From contig JALOOG010000077.1 in NCBI GenBank assembly GCA_025454525.1, positions 1 through 36,907 of the forward strand: a stretch of 36,907 bases of DNA, written 5' to 3'. The notes beneath the pieces are model-generated. The model saw only the letters and a program-made list of their open reading frames with translations, made no database searches and was not told the DNA's origin. Positions within the stretch are counted from its first letter, which is position 1. Each line of letters opens with the position of its first letter. Below, piece by piece: positions 7,271 through 17,000 of the stretch. The position numbers and the translations under genes are program-made. This DNA comes from Anaerolineae bacterium (lineage in GTDB: Bacteria > Chloroflexota > Anaerolineae > Aggregatilineales > Phototrophicaceae).

Positions 7271-8347
7271 CTATTGTCGCACGGGCAGAATGTATAGGAA
7301 CGATCGCACATTAAACAGAGCTTCACGATCTAACAAAGCCATCCAACGTCCGTTTGGTGAAAACCACGCATAATCGACCCAACTGGAATTGATGCTCTCG
7401 TCTAATAATTTCAATGCATCAGTCGTTAAGTCATATTGCCATAACCCTGTCGGATCAATGTACAAAACCTCTTGATCCTCATTGACGAAATCCGCGGAAA
7501 TGAAATTTGCCATCTCTCCGCCATAAACGATCACTTGGCTTTGAGAGGTATCATGCAGATCCCAAATCATCAAATTATATTCCCCTTGCCTGAAAATCAC
7601 GTCTAACAGTAAGCGATTACCATCAGACGATATACCTGTCACACCTACCCCTGCATAAATGGTTCGTCCATTAAAATTCAGTTCGCTGATCCGTGTCACG
7701 ATAAGTTTTTGCGCTATTTCATCCCGGTCAGAAGCATATCCTGTTACATGAAATTTACGGTCATCTCCGAAACCTGTATTAAAATCCACCACAAAAGCCG
7801 AACTATCCGCGCTCCAGTTCAGTTGATAAATCCTAGCAAGAACCGAAGGCGAAGAGATAAAAATTTCTTCAGTCATCCCTGTCCAACCCGTTGCAATCTC
7901 AGTAATTGCTAAGGGAAAATGTTGTTCACCCTCAATGAAATCTTGAGCGGCATACACCACGTAGCGTTGATCTGGTGATAAGATGATCATACCGCGCTCT
8001 CCATCATCATCCATTGCGACGGGAAGACGTGCTAGGGCCTGTTGTAAAGTTGGATTGAACGGGGGTTGAGAACTTTTATTCACCTCATGTTGTGCAGAAG
8101 TATTTATTGTAACATTATACCATTTAGTGCTATCATCGAAAGGATCAGGCCCCTGCACTGAAAAGTGAGGCGGATAAATTTCCTGAAAGCTGAGCGTCTG
8201 GCTGTCTTCTGACCATCTGACATTGAGGATGTAACCAAAAGTGTTCAAAATTGGTGTGTAGGGAACGGGCGCTTGTGAGAGTGTAAATGAGATACAGAGA
8301 TAACTAATGGCCAACAAAAGCATTAAGTTTCTAACAGGACGAGTCAT
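7271..8347 (-). CDS. Secreted beta-propeller (WD40/TolB-like) protein
   Basis: The start is ATG 8347 (MTRPVRNLML, 358 residues), nine bases after GGAGGAG; the frame can be read from a TTG two codons earlier. A signal peptide (about 1-25, ending TLSQA) leads into repeated blade-like segments with the SPDQRYVVYAA, SADSSAFVVDF, SSDGNRLLLDV and SPNGRWMALLD pattern, which is typical of TolB/WD40 propellers that are built of four-stranded blades. It should be secreted and likely binds other macromolecules; no catalytic motif is visible. It is followed by the two small AT-rich frames and preceded, after a gap of about 200 bases, by the duplicated WD40 genes. Confidence 0.75.
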   Translation of the reverse strand: MTRPVRNLMLLLAISYLCISFTLSQAPVPYTPILNTFGYILNVRWSEDSQTLSFQEIYPPHFSVQGPDPFDDSTKWYNVTINTSAQHEVNKSSQPPFNPTLQQALARLPVAMDDDGERGMIILSPDQRYVVYAAQDFIEGEQHFPLAITEIATGWTGMTEEIFISSPSVLARIYQLNWSADSSAFVVDFNTGFGDDRKFHVTGYASDRDEIAQKLIVTRISELNFNGRTIYAGVGVTGISSDGNRLLLDVIFRQGEYNLMIWDLHDTSQSQVIVYGGEMANFISADFVNEDQEVLYIDPTGLWQYDLTTDALKLLDESINSSWVDYAWFSPNGRWMALLDREALFNVRSFLYILPVRQ

Positions 8348-8523
8348 GATCAAATTCTCCTCCCGGTGATGGGGTTTTTATAAGCGGTGATACAAGTGAA
8401 CAATTAAAAGGTGCATATACAACAAACCCACGATAAGCATCGGTTGTCTGGGTAATTTAATTACAGGGCTTTGGGTCGAGAAAATGATACAAACGCGCCA
8501 TGTTTTCGATCGTTTCATTAGAA

Positions 8524-8557
8524 ATTGGGGATCGGATCGAGTCTCCCTCTCCCCAAT
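8524..8557 (-). terminator. Hairpin after the first WD40 gene
   Basis: Inverted repeat ATTGGGGA (8524-8531) and TCCCCAAT (8550-8557) starts just after the stop codon of the WD40 gene at 8562. The following minus-strand bases are only weakly T-rich (ATTTCT). A matching hairpin lies after the paralogous gene at 9959-9989, so it is part of the duplicated unit. Confidence 0.5.
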
Positions 8558-8561
8558 AATT

Positions 8562-9782
8562 TTATTCGTCCGCTTTAAGCGCTTCGGCAATTGCTAACAG
8601 ATCCGCTCTGCATCCAGGTGGGATCTGATCATCGCTTAACGCTTCGATCTGCGTGGTGAACTCCCTTAGATTGGCATCAGTCGCGGTCATGATAGGGTTA
8701 GGTGTGGTGACACAGGTTTCTCTAAGGCGGTTTAAACGCTCAAGTGATGGCGTAGGAACCATAATCATGAGTTCTGCCGACGCGCTATTCGCATCAAACT
8801 TTCCTTCGATCTGCGCGGTTGCGTTTGGGGATCTCAAGATGGCTAATCTCTCAGCATAAGGACTCCAAGCTACCCCATACAAAGCCCCGATTTGGGTTTC
8901 TTGCACAATTGTACCCGTTGCAACCTCCCATTCCCTTAAAGTGCCGTCACCGCTAATGGCGCGTACCGTCTCGCCGTCGGAAGCAAAGACCACATCTCGT
9001 ACCCACGACAAAGACAATTGATCAATGTCTCTACTATCGGTTTGGTGGTAAGGATTAGCGACCCACTGACTGATCATTGCTCCTGTGTTTGCATCCCAAA
9101 GGGTAACTAGACCATTGGTGCTACCCGTAACCAATTGATTGTTATCAGGACTCCACGCAATCGTGTACATTGTGTTAGTACAACAAATCACTCTTGGTGT
9201 ATTTACTATTACGGTAAAGTCTACCGTATTCAAAATATGAACAGATAATGGGGTAGAAACCACAAGTTTTCGCCCGTCAGGGCTGAACGCTATGTCGCTA
9301 GCTGTTCCACCATTATGTGCGGAGATCTGACGACCGGTTTGAGCATCCCAGACAAATAAATTAGGCGGTGTGTCAAAACCAAAGCTAAGCAGATGAATGC
9401 TATCTGGCATCCAGATCGCTTGTACCACCGCTTCAGGGTGTCCTGATAAAGTATGAAGTAGAGCGCCATCCACCGCGCTCCACACTTTTACCGTTTGATC
9501 AAAGCTTGGAGTCGCAATCAGTCTGTTATCAGGACTCCAAGCAATCATCGGGATAAAATCCGTGTGACCTGTTAAGACGTAAAGCAGTTGACCGGTAGAA
9601 GCATCGTTGACTTCAACCTCATGCCCGATCACGACAGCCACTCGACTCCCATCGTTGCTCCAACTCGGTGGGATCACATAATCGCCTCTGCCGATTTGCG
9701 CGTGATTGAGCGCAACTGTGCCTAAGAGCAGCACCCCTATCATCAGCACGACTCGAAAATTCACGGAAGATCTGAACATCAT
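8562..9782 (-). CDS. Secreted WD40 repeat protein, copy A
   Basis: This 406-residue protein starts at ATG 9782 (a second ATG follows directly), with GGAG about 6 bases upstream. A signal peptide (about 1-29, ending ALNHAQ) precedes at least six WD40 repeats, with GH and WD dipeptides clear in LTGHTDFIPMIAWSPD, VKVW, LSGHPEAVV and LFVWDAQTG. The C-terminal 35 residues (SDDQIPPGC) form a small extra module shared with copy B. Secreted WD40 propellers serve as protein-binding platforms; no enzymatic motif is seen. It is the downstream member of the tandem duplication and has no obvious promoter of its own: the DNA before it is the orphaned tail of another gene. It may therefore depend on read-through or be poorly expressed. 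Confidence 0.82.
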   Translation of the reverse strand: MMFRSSVNFRVVLMIGVLLLGTVALNHAQIGRGDYVIPPSWSNDGSRVAVVIGHEVEVNDASTGQLLYVLTGHTDFIPMIAWSPDNRLIATPSFDQTVKVWSAVDGALLHTLSGHPEAVVQAIWMPDSIHLLSFGFDTPPNLFVWDAQTGRQISAHNGGTASDIAFSPDGRKLVVSTPLSVHILNTVDFTVIVNTPRVICCTNTMYTIAWSPDNNQLVTGSTNGLVTLWDANTGAMISQWVANPYHQTDSRDIDQLSLSWVRDVVFASDGETVRAISGDGTLREWEVATGTIVQETQIGALYGVAWSPYAERLAILRSPNATAQIEGKFDANSASAELMIMVPTPSLERLNRLRETCVTTPNPIMTATDANLREFTTQIEALSDDQIPPGCRADLLAIAEALKADE

Positions 9783-9791
9783 ATAAGCTCC

Positions 9792-9956
9792 TTACCAGCC
9801 ATTTTGAGTGAAAATCTGACGCATACGCCCATCAAAATCCCAGTGACGTACATCTCCGGATAATGAAGCATCTGGCGTACCAGGAATACCGCGGCTGTTA
9901 GCCACAAAAATAGGATGTGGTGTTGCGCTCCATGCTTGATTCAAAAATCCGGTAAG
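9792..9956 (-). pseudogene. Orphaned 3' end of a duplicated metallopeptidase gene
   Basis: In frame, the bases encode TGFLNQAWSATP through to IFTQNGW and a stop, matching the C-terminus of the 11233-13485 protein (GYLNREWSATP through to IFVQRGW). Shared anchors are WSATP, a GTPDA motif and a DFD motif before the end. A longer frame back to 10049 only overlaps the coding end of the WD40 copy B gene and its hairpin, with no credible start signal. It is therefore a truncated copy produced by the tandem duplication, sitting 9 bases before WD40 copy A as the full gene sits before copy B. Confidence 0.8.
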
Positions 9957-9958
9957 AT

Positions 9959-9989
9959 CGGGGAGACACGGATCATCTACATCTCCCCG
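9959..9989 (-). terminator. Hairpin after the second WD40 gene, at the duplication junction
   Basis: Perfect 8-bp inverted repeat CGGGGAGA (9959-9966) and TCTCCCCG (9982-9989) begins a few bases after the stop codon at 9998. No strong T tract follows on the minus strand (ATCTTACC); the duplicated gene tail starts there instead. The original T tract may have been lost at the junction. Confidence 0.5.
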
Positions 9990-9997
9990 ATATAGGT

Positions 9998-11233
9998 TTA
10001 TTCGGTCGCTTGGATCGCTTGTGCGACCGCTAACAGATCGGCTTTGCATCCAGGTGGGATCTGATCATCGGATAACGCTTCGATCTGGGTGGTAAATTTA
10101 GGGAGTATAGTGAGATCGGTAACAGGAGGGAGAACCTGTTCCAAGCTGGTCACCCGTACACACACTTGGGTAAGAGATTGTAGATATTCCAGTGAAGCAT
10201 AAGGTGTGACAATTTGCAGTAAAGAGTTTGAGCTTGCCGAAGTTGTAGGTAAAGAGGGATCAGCCAATCCCTGTATGGCCAACCGCGCACCGTATGGACT
10301 CCATGCAGCGGTCGTAAGCTGTCCGATCTGTATTTCCTCAATTAAACGTCCATCCAAACTCAACCGACGAATTGTACCGTCGCCACTTACTGTCTGAAGT
10401 GATCCATCGCTACCAAAGGTGAGATCTCGTACAAATGATAGGGTCAGATCAGGGATATTATAAGCATCTGGCTTATAATGTACGTTTGCGGGAAATTGGT
10501 TGATCTCTAAGAGAGTGGCAGCATCCCAAACGATTATGCTTCCACTGATGCTTCCGGTAACAATTTGATTGCCATCAGGACTCCATGCCAGCGCTTCCAT
10601 ACGATTATCGCAACACAATTTGGGTGATTGGTGAATCGTTCGTTGAAGGGTTTGTCCATTATGTAGAGATAATCCCAAAGAGTAGGATATGGCTAATACT
10701 TCTCCATTGGGACTAAAGGCAGCGTCAACAATCGTTCCCGCCTGAGTCGACCCTTTAAGCACGCCCGTTTGTGAATCCCATACCAATAGATTAGGATTAT
10801 TTTCAACACCAGAACTAATGAGCTGTGTTCCATCTGTCGACCAAATAACGTGGATTACTTCCTCGTTGTGTCCGGTCAAATTATGTAGCTGTATTCCTGT
10901 ATCTCCGTTCCAAATCTTGACCGTTTGATCAGCGCTGGCACTAGCGAGATTAAGGGTCGTTGGACTCCAGTTCACACGATTGATCCTATCCGTATGCCCT
11001 TCCAAACGATGAAGCAGAGATCCGGAAACCACCTCGTAGATGAGAACAGTCGTTTCATCGATAAGAGCCACACGACTTCCATCGTAGCTCCATGCTGGCG
11101 GAGCGATAAACAGTGACGCATTTTGCATCATACTCCTTTCTAAACGTAATGCGAGGAGTGAAACGATTACCACAATGCATAAAACTAGGCGATATATCAA
11201 TCCATTCATCAGAATTTTTCCCTTTGTTCTCAT
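9998..11233 (-). CDS. Secreted WD40 repeat protein, copy B
   Basis: The ATG at 11233 overlaps the stop codon of the metallopeptidase gene (TAATG), with GAGG 6 bases before it, giving 411 residues; an ATG at 11209 is an alternative. The N-terminus (MRTKGKILMNGLIYRLVLC) has a basic start and a hydrophobic stretch to about residue 34, so it is exported or anchored. WD40 repeats follow, with GH/WD motifs in LEGHTDRINRVNWSP, VKIW, LTGHNEEVIHVIW and LLVWDSQTG, and the same SDDQIPPGC C-terminal module as copy A. Stop-start overlap shows tight translational coupling with the metallopeptidase, so the two products probably work together, perhaps the propeller binding the enzyme or its target. Confidence 0.83.
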   Translation of the reverse strand: MRTKGKILMNGLIYRLVLCIVVIVSLLALRLERSMMQNASLFIAPPAWSYDGSRVALIDETTVLIYEVVSGSLLHRLEGHTDRINRVNWSPTTLNLASASADQTVKIWNGDTGIQLHNLTGHNEEVIHVIWSTDGTQLISSGVENNPNLLVWDSQTGVLKGSTQAGTIVDAAFSPNGEVLAISYSLGLSLHNGQTLQRTIHQSPKLCCDNRMEALAWSPDGNQIVTGSISGSIIVWDAATLLEINQFPANVHYKPDAYNIPDLTLSFVRDLTFGSDGSLQTVSGDGTIRRLSLDGRLIEEIQIGQLTTAAWSPYGARLAIQGLADPSLPTTSASSNSLLQIVTPYASLEYLQSLTQVCVRVTSLEQVLPPVTDLTILPKFTTQIEALSDDQIPPGCKADLLAVAQAIQATE

Positions 11234-13485
11234 TACCAACCTCGCTGAACAAAAATGCTACGAACACGCCTATCAAAATCCAAGTATCTGCGATCGCCCG
11301 GAAGACGTGCATCAGGGGTTCCAACAAGTCCGCGACTGTCGGCCACAAATCCTGATGCAGGTGTTGCGCTCCATTCACGATTTAAATAACCGAGGCCTGA
11401 CCAATGATTGTGTGTTGGCAACGGAGTCAACAAACACGTATCTGTTGCGTTAGCTCCGCCGCTGCTATTAAGACGGTAAACCCAATTTAGAAATGAGTCA
11501 GCGGCAGTTTCTATGGCGGTATCCTCCGGGTTTTGCTGAAAATCTGTGATCAGTGGTACTGGAGTCTGAGCAAAGTTGTAATATTGCTGTGGTCCTGTCC
11601 CCCACCCCCGTCTGCCACGCGTAAAGGCCCCAATCATTACACTTGCCCCGCTACAATCTGTTAGCAAAAATACACCATTGTCGATTGGTCCTGACAATCC
11701 ATACAATGTACGATAGTCAAAAAGGTGCCCCAACTCATGAACGATGGTGTACTCACTCGCTTCTAAAATGGGTATTGTACCGCTGTACTGGTCCGTTAAG
11801 GCCCCATTGCAGACCACCGCCGCCGGACGTATCAAGGTACTGGTCACACTTTCTTGGAAGGTGAAACACGATCCCTGTGGTATACCGGGATAGGTAAAAT
11901 TGGCACTTTGTCCGGCTCGGCTCCCGTGTTGGTATTGGTAATTGTTGATCGACACGCTAGCCACACCTGTTTGTTGCGTTCGGATAAATAGAATTTCCGT
12001 GCCGCTATTTTCAAGCATAGCGAGATTGAAAGCGGCTTGGGGTGAATTGACGGTCATGGCCAGATAGTCGAAGGCACGCCCCACGTTAGAGACACCGGTG
12101 TTAATGGCAATCTGTTCTGCGCTAGACCATTGCCTAGAGCCATCACTGATCACATTGATCTTATAAATGTCCTGTGATAATGGTGGAGGGGGTGGCGGCG
12201 CAGGAACTGGGCAATTAAGGGGTGTATTGACTGTACCAGATGGGTTTTGTTGGCCAAAAGTGACGTTGAAAGATGCATTCAGCGCTGAGCGAAGCATATC
12301 CGAGGTGTATAATGGACTCCAAAAACTTCGATTGACTGGATAATCTGGGTTTTCGGGGCGGTTATAGATCCCACCCCAACGAATGGCACCATTGTTGATG
12401 AATTGACTGTAACGGAGGTTGAAGAACGCACCTATGTCGTTGTAAATTACCCCACCTTCTAGGGTCAAAGTTCCGCCCCTGCTTGCACCATTTGCTTCAA
12501 AGCGGTTGCAGTAGGTCCGATCGGTGGCGGTGGGTAAAATTGTGACCGTGCCGCCTTGTTGATTATAGATCGCTGCCCCATACCCCCGATCGGTGGTTCG
12601 GTTGCGGAAAAAGGTCGTCTGTGCGAGTTGCACCACCCCTCCGTTCCAATTCATAATCGCACCACCAAATTTATTTGCCCAATTTTCTGATAAGATCACA
12701 CGATACAGGTTGACCACGCCAAAGTTGAAGATCGCGCCACCGTGCTGTCTACGCGGTGGGGTGTTCAATGAAGAGTATACGCCCCCTTGATTCAGAGTGA
12801 GATCGTACAAGGTCAAATTCGCTTTACCATTGATGTTTCCTTCCACAAAGAAAAAGCTGAAAGCAAAGCGCGCCGTAGATGCACGTTGCAAAACCACCTG
12901 ACCGGGTATTGCGGGCGTGTTGCCATCGCCTTGTACACCGCGAATGATGACACTTCTACCGATAGCGATCGACTCTACCGCACTCCAATGGACGCACCCT
13001 TGGCTCGTTTGCCCGATACAATCCGTAAAGATGTAGGTACCTGGTTTAAGCAAGATCACAAACGGATCGGGATTGGTTCGCGTTTCCACGATCGCTTGGC
13101 GCAGGGCAGCCACATCCCCACCTTCAATTATGCGATAAACATAGTTGAGGTTGCGTGTGGGATCAGGTGGGATGTAACCGACCGTTGGCATCGGTGATGG
13201 AGTCCAAGTCGGTTCGGCTTCGATCACATCTAAATTCGCCGCACCCGTCGGATCGATCAGCGGTGCTTCGGGTCCGATCAGCGTCGGGGTTTGGGTGGGC
13301 GTGAAGGAAAACACAGGGGTGTCAGCGGTGGGTGTTTCGGTGATGAACATCGGCGTGAACTCCAGATCAGCGGTGCTTTCATTCGTGGGCAACGGGATCA
13401 AGTCGTCTTGTGCGATAGAACGTGCGAACAAGGTCGCAATCACCAACAGCAAGAGCGGGACGATAGCGCGGTAATAGTGTTTCAT
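11233..13485 (-). CDS. Secreted beta-helix plus zinc metallopeptidase-like protein
   Basis: This 750-residue protein starts at ATG 13485 after GAAGGAC. A signal peptide (about 1-26, ending ARSIAQ) is followed by a Thr/Pro-rich stretch, a right-handed parallel beta-helix of the Pmp/polymorphic repeat type (about 110-400, with GGAIFNFG, GGAIMNWNGG and GAAIYNQQGG), a Pro-rich hinge, and a C-terminal domain with the zinc motif HELGH (583-587) in YTIVHELGHLFDY. A possible third ligand is E659 in ETAADSF, as in gluzincin-type peptidases. It should act outside the cell on proteins, with the beta-helix as binding or adhesive part. It is translationally coupled to WD40 copy B. Its promoter and leader are repeated, inverted, at 36338 and beyond. 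Confidence 0.8.
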   Translation of the reverse strand: MKHYYRAIVPLLLLVIATLFARSIAQDDLIPLPTNESTADLEFTPMFITETPTADTPVFSFTPTQTPTLIGPEAPLIDPTGAANLDVIEAEPTWTPSPMPTVGYIPPDPTRNLNYVYRIIEGGDVAALRQAIVETRTNPDPFVILLKPGTYIFTDCIGQTSQGCVHWSAVESIAIGRSVIIRGVQGDGNTPAIPGQVVLQRASTARFAFSFFFVEGNINGKANLTLYDLTLNQGGVYSSLNTPPRRQHGGAIFNFGVVNLYRVILSENWANKFGGAIMNWNGGVVQLAQTTFFRNRTTDRGYGAAIYNQQGGTVTILPTATDRTYCNRFEANGASRGGTLTLEGGVIYNDIGAFFNLRYSQFINNGAIRWGGIYNRPENPDYPVNRSFWSPLYTSDMLRSALNASFNVTFGQQNPSGTVNTPLNCPVPAPPPPPPLSQDIYKINVISDGSRQWSSAEQIAINTGVSNVGRAFDYLAMTVNSPQAAFNLAMLENSGTEILFIRTQQTGVASVSINNYQYQHGSRAGQSANFTYPGIPQGSCFTFQESVTSTLIRPAAVVCNGALTDQYSGTIPILEASEYTIVHELGHLFDYRTLYGLSGPIDNGVFLLTDCSGASVMIGAFTRGRRGWGTGPQQYYNFAQTPVPLITDFQQNPEDTAIETAADSFLNWVYRLNSSGGANATDTCLLTPLPTHNHWSGLGYLNREWSATPASGFVADSRGLVGTPDARLPGDRRYLDFDRRVRSIFVQRGW

Positions 13486-13517
13486 AGCTGTCCTTCGGAT
13501 CGATCAACATTAATCCT

Positions 13518-13546
13518 ACTTTACGCCGCTTTGATCTGACACGCAA
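13518..13546 (-). promoter_or_regulatory. Promoter of the metallopeptidase-WD40 operon (copy 1 of a repeated cassette)
   Basis: On the minus strand TTGCGT (-35, 13541-13546) and TAAAGT (-10, 13518-13523) are 17 bases apart, about 30 bases before the start codon. The whole 67-base stretch before the ATG is repeated before the gene at 36405 with only three differences, which supports function better than the box matches alone. Confidence 0.65.
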
Positions 13547-13549
13547 CCG

Positions 13550-13582
13550 ACGATTGCCCTACGATTGTCCTACGCTTCCCTT
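13550..13582 (-). repeat. Three imperfect 11-bp tandem repeats upstream of the promoter
   Basis: On the plus strand the units read ACGATTGCCCT, ACGATTGTCCT and ACGCTTCCCTT, end to end, directly upstream of the -35 box of the metallopeptidase promoter. The first two differ at one base. Helical-turn spacing and position suggest an operator or activator site, which is inference. Confidence 0.4.
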
Positions 13583-14000
13583 AAGCACCGCCACGGATCT
13601 TCTATGCTCTATCCCACTCCCACGCCTCTTGATGTTCTTTTAACTTACAAAGCACTTAACCTTACATGATTTATCCGATTCAAACGGGGAAATATGGACA
13701 AGTGTTACGACTTTTTCACCGCTATCATGATAAGATCAGAGTCGGTAATAACAGGGTTTTTAAATCCGGGTGCTGTTTTCTTGCGTGTCACCTTCATCAC
13801 TGCTGATGCGGCTGCAACCTCAAATAGTTCCATTGTTGTCAATAGCGGATCGGGTTGGATGATTATTCGATCTTGATAAGATGTTTTGTCAACACATTTA
13901 AACAACTCATCAACAAATTCGTGGGGATAATCCAGGTAGAATCAGGTAAGATAAGGACAGACCACAAAGGCTTTTCGTTCGTTATATCAAGGGTTGAATT
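13583..14000. other. Divergent intergenic region without a recognised gene
   Basis: This stretch separates the minus-strand metallopeptidase operon from the plus-strand giant pilin gene. The open frames in it (for example 13694-13876 plus and 13705-13905 minus) have no ribosome binding sites or family features. I see no clear sigma-70 promoter; a GATAAT at about 13924 lacks a convincing -35 box. It most likely holds the control region and leader of the pilin gene. Confidence 0.5.
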
Positions 14001-17000
14001 ATGCCTATTCAAAACTCGGATACACCCTTTCAAAAATCACCGGAGAGCGGTCAAGCACTGGTCGAATACGCATTGATCGCGGTGTTGGTCGCGTTAGCGT
14101 TTGGTTTTGCGCTGGCTGCTACTGGCCCTGCTTTAGGGAATGTGTTTAGCAATTCGATTGATGACTTGCTCCGCCAAACAGAAATCGCCAATGAAGACAT
14201 CCCGGGACGTGAGGGATTTTGGGAGACGGTAACACACGCGTTTGAAAATCCACCCCAAGAGCGTGGTCTACCGACCAATACACCGGCCCCACCCACGACT
14301 GAACCCACCGCCGGGCCATCACCGACACCGACTAACACGGTCGCGACCAACACACCCATGCCTAGCCGCACCCCCCGCCCTACTGCGACCCAAGTCGATA
14401 TTATTCATAATGCTCCCTTCTATGACTCGATCGATCAGCCATTGCTTTGGCGCGCCGATCCGAATATCAATCTCTTGGGACGGCCTTGGGAAGCGGACTT
14501 CTATAACGGTACGAACACCACCATTACCACAAATACGCGCGTCAATCCCGCCCGCGTAACGGGGATCTGGACAGTGGACTTTAATACCGCGCCGCTGTAT
14601 ACCTCTCCTAGTGGCACACCGCAAAATTCGACCAACTTCTCCGCAAGTTTTTCGCGCTACATCGAATTAAGCGAACGCCGCAGCATTGCGGTGCGTGTTT
14701 TGACCACGGGACGTATCCGCATCTTGGCGCGTAGCGGCACAAATCCTCCTACCGAGTTACTCACTTGGTCAAGCGCGGGGGGCGCGGAACGTTGGTATTA
14801 TGCTTCGGTCGTTTTAGATCCGATCGCCAATCCCGAATACCATGAATTGATCGTGGAGTATATCCATACCACTGGCCCAGTGCGGCTTTTGGCTTTGGTT
14901 CATGCCGCCGGTGCAAATCCCGATGATACCTATATCGACGGGGGTGGCAATGCCAGCACGGCCCAAGCATTCGGTTGTAACTGGGGACGTAACGATTATA
15001 TCAATGGCAACAACGCCAACACCGAAACGATGATGTGGGATGAGTTCTTTGATGATACCAGCGAGGACAATCGCTTACCCACCAGCTCACGTTGTTACCT
15101 AGAATTGCGCGGTGGTGTGCAGATTCCCACCACGGCAGTAACCCCACAATTGGTATTTTGGTCAGTTTGGGATCTAAAGACAGGTGCGGAGGCATGGCTA
15201 GAGGTCTCGCAATATGTACGTGTTTCGGGTGGTGGTACCATCCCGATCCCCGATCGTGGCGCGATGAGTCTGTTGTGGAGGCGCGTTAATGTCGGGATTA
15301 CGGCCAACTCCCGTAACTATAACTGGACACGTCATGTCGTTGATCTACGCTCTGTCACTTTGAGCAATGGCGCAGCGATTGACTTTAATCAACCTGTCAC
15401 TTTCCGATTGGTGATCGAAAACCGTGGCGCATCAAATAGCGTTAACCGTTGGTATGTGGACGACGTTGAGGTGCGTGATGCAGGTGCGGCGCGGGTATTC
15501 ACCATGAATGAACCGATCTTCACCATGGATCGCGATGAAGACTTGCTTAGCTTCATTCGCACGGGTGGACGGAGCAACAACGGCTTGATCAGCGGTTGGC
15601 ACTTGGTCTCGAACAACAAATTCGGCGCAGGTGGACGCTCACTCCATGAAAGCGTGGGGCCATCTGATCCGACGGATAGTGTAGCCGAAGTGGGACGTTA
15701 TACGGAATATAAACGGCACACCCAAGCGCCCACCTCATCGGATAACCGCGATGTCCGGGTGCATTACGTCGAATTTAACGGCTTTGTTGACCTGACGCAA
15801 GCCAATACCGCCGATGTCTTAGGCAATACCGGCCCGATCGCCCTCTCCTTCTATCATGCTTATGATTTGGGACGGAATACGGGTCTGGCGGTGCAATATA
15901 CTACGGATGCGTATTCGGTCGCAGTTCCCACTTGGACGGATCTACCTGAAGGCCGACTCCGTGCGGTGGATGCAAGCAACACGATTACTAATATCACCAT
16001 GCAAGAGCATGTGATCCCGTTGGCTACCTTGCCCGCAAGCGGAATCAACCGTATTCGTATTCGGTTTGCGATGTTTGTTCGTACTGACGCGGATCGGCGT
16101 GATGGCTGGTGGATCGATCAAATCCGTTTAGGCCGTGAAGAGTCGCCCCAATGGATCGATTACCCCTACTATGACAACGCACAACGCTTTGTGACAGGGC
16201 CATGGCGTTATCGTGGCAATTGGGCGCAAACCAACGAGACCGGTCGTCCGAACTTTGATGAACCGACCGACGCGGGGTATCGCCGTCAATCGTATTCGTC
16301 GTCACCGCGTGGTAATTACACGCCCAACCAAAAAACCGATATGCTGTTGCGCTTCCCGTTGGATGTCTTTAATGACACCAGCACCAAGACCGTGTTTGAA
16401 AAAACCACCAATCCCACCCAAAACACGGGCGGTGATATGCGGGCAGCGGCTAATCCGATTCTCTCGTTCTATCACACTCGGGATCTCGCTTCAGGTGATG
16501 ACTTCTATGTGGAATGGAAACGAGTTAGTGAACCGGACACCGATACCAATTGGCGACGCTTATGGATCTACAAGTCGGGCATGTCTACCGATCCCACGGT
16601 GACCAATGCGGAAACGCGCCGTCAACTGGGTTGGGAACGGGTACAAATCCCGCTTGCGCCGATGATCGCGACTTTAGTGGCCGCCAACGATGCGACCCTC
16701 ACCGATGACGATGTGGTATTCCGTTTTGTGTTGCATGGCAAATCGATCAACTCTGGCAGCGGGATCTATATTGACGACATCGCCGTTGAAAATGGCCCGA
16801 ACTTTGCCGCTGATCCGGTTGATTTCCAATTGTGGGTCGGAAGTCGCACGAACCCGATCGGGGGTGGTGCATTACCGACAGGCAATGGTGCGGCCCTGTT
16901 TGATGACCCAGATGCGTCATCAACCAATCGTTCATGGGATCGGAGCTGGTTCAATGGTGGTCACTGGATGGCCGTGGATTATGAAGCCCGCTCTGGGACA

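Larger units (their letters stand above)
8524..11397 (-). repeat. Tandem segmental duplication of about 1.44 kb
   Basis: Two head-to-tail copies of one unit are present. The right copy runs from about 11397 to 9959 and holds the last 54 codons of the metallopeptidase gene, a WD40 gene and its hairpin. The left copy runs from about 9956 to 8524 and holds a matching but orphaned 3' end, a paralogous WD40 gene and a matching hairpin. The junction falls directly after the right-copy hairpin. DNA near the ends of the two WD40 genes is clearly similar (for example both contain TGCATCCAGGTGGGATCTGA), so the event is not ancient. Confidence 0.8.

Noticed and set aside
8378-8590. 70-codon minus-strand ORF between WD40 copy A and the 7271 gene
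   Set aside because: It overlaps the WD40 stop and its hairpin, and shows no ribosome binding site or family feature.
9792-10049. 85-codon minus-strand ORF as an intact gene
   Set aside because: Its first part overlaps the WD40 copy B coding end and hairpin in another frame, with no start signal; only the part from 9956 on is homologous, as a truncated copy.
13694-14076. Plus- and minus-strand short ORFs before the pilin gene
   Set aside because: No ribosome binding sites, no recognisable features, and they overlap one another and the pilin start.
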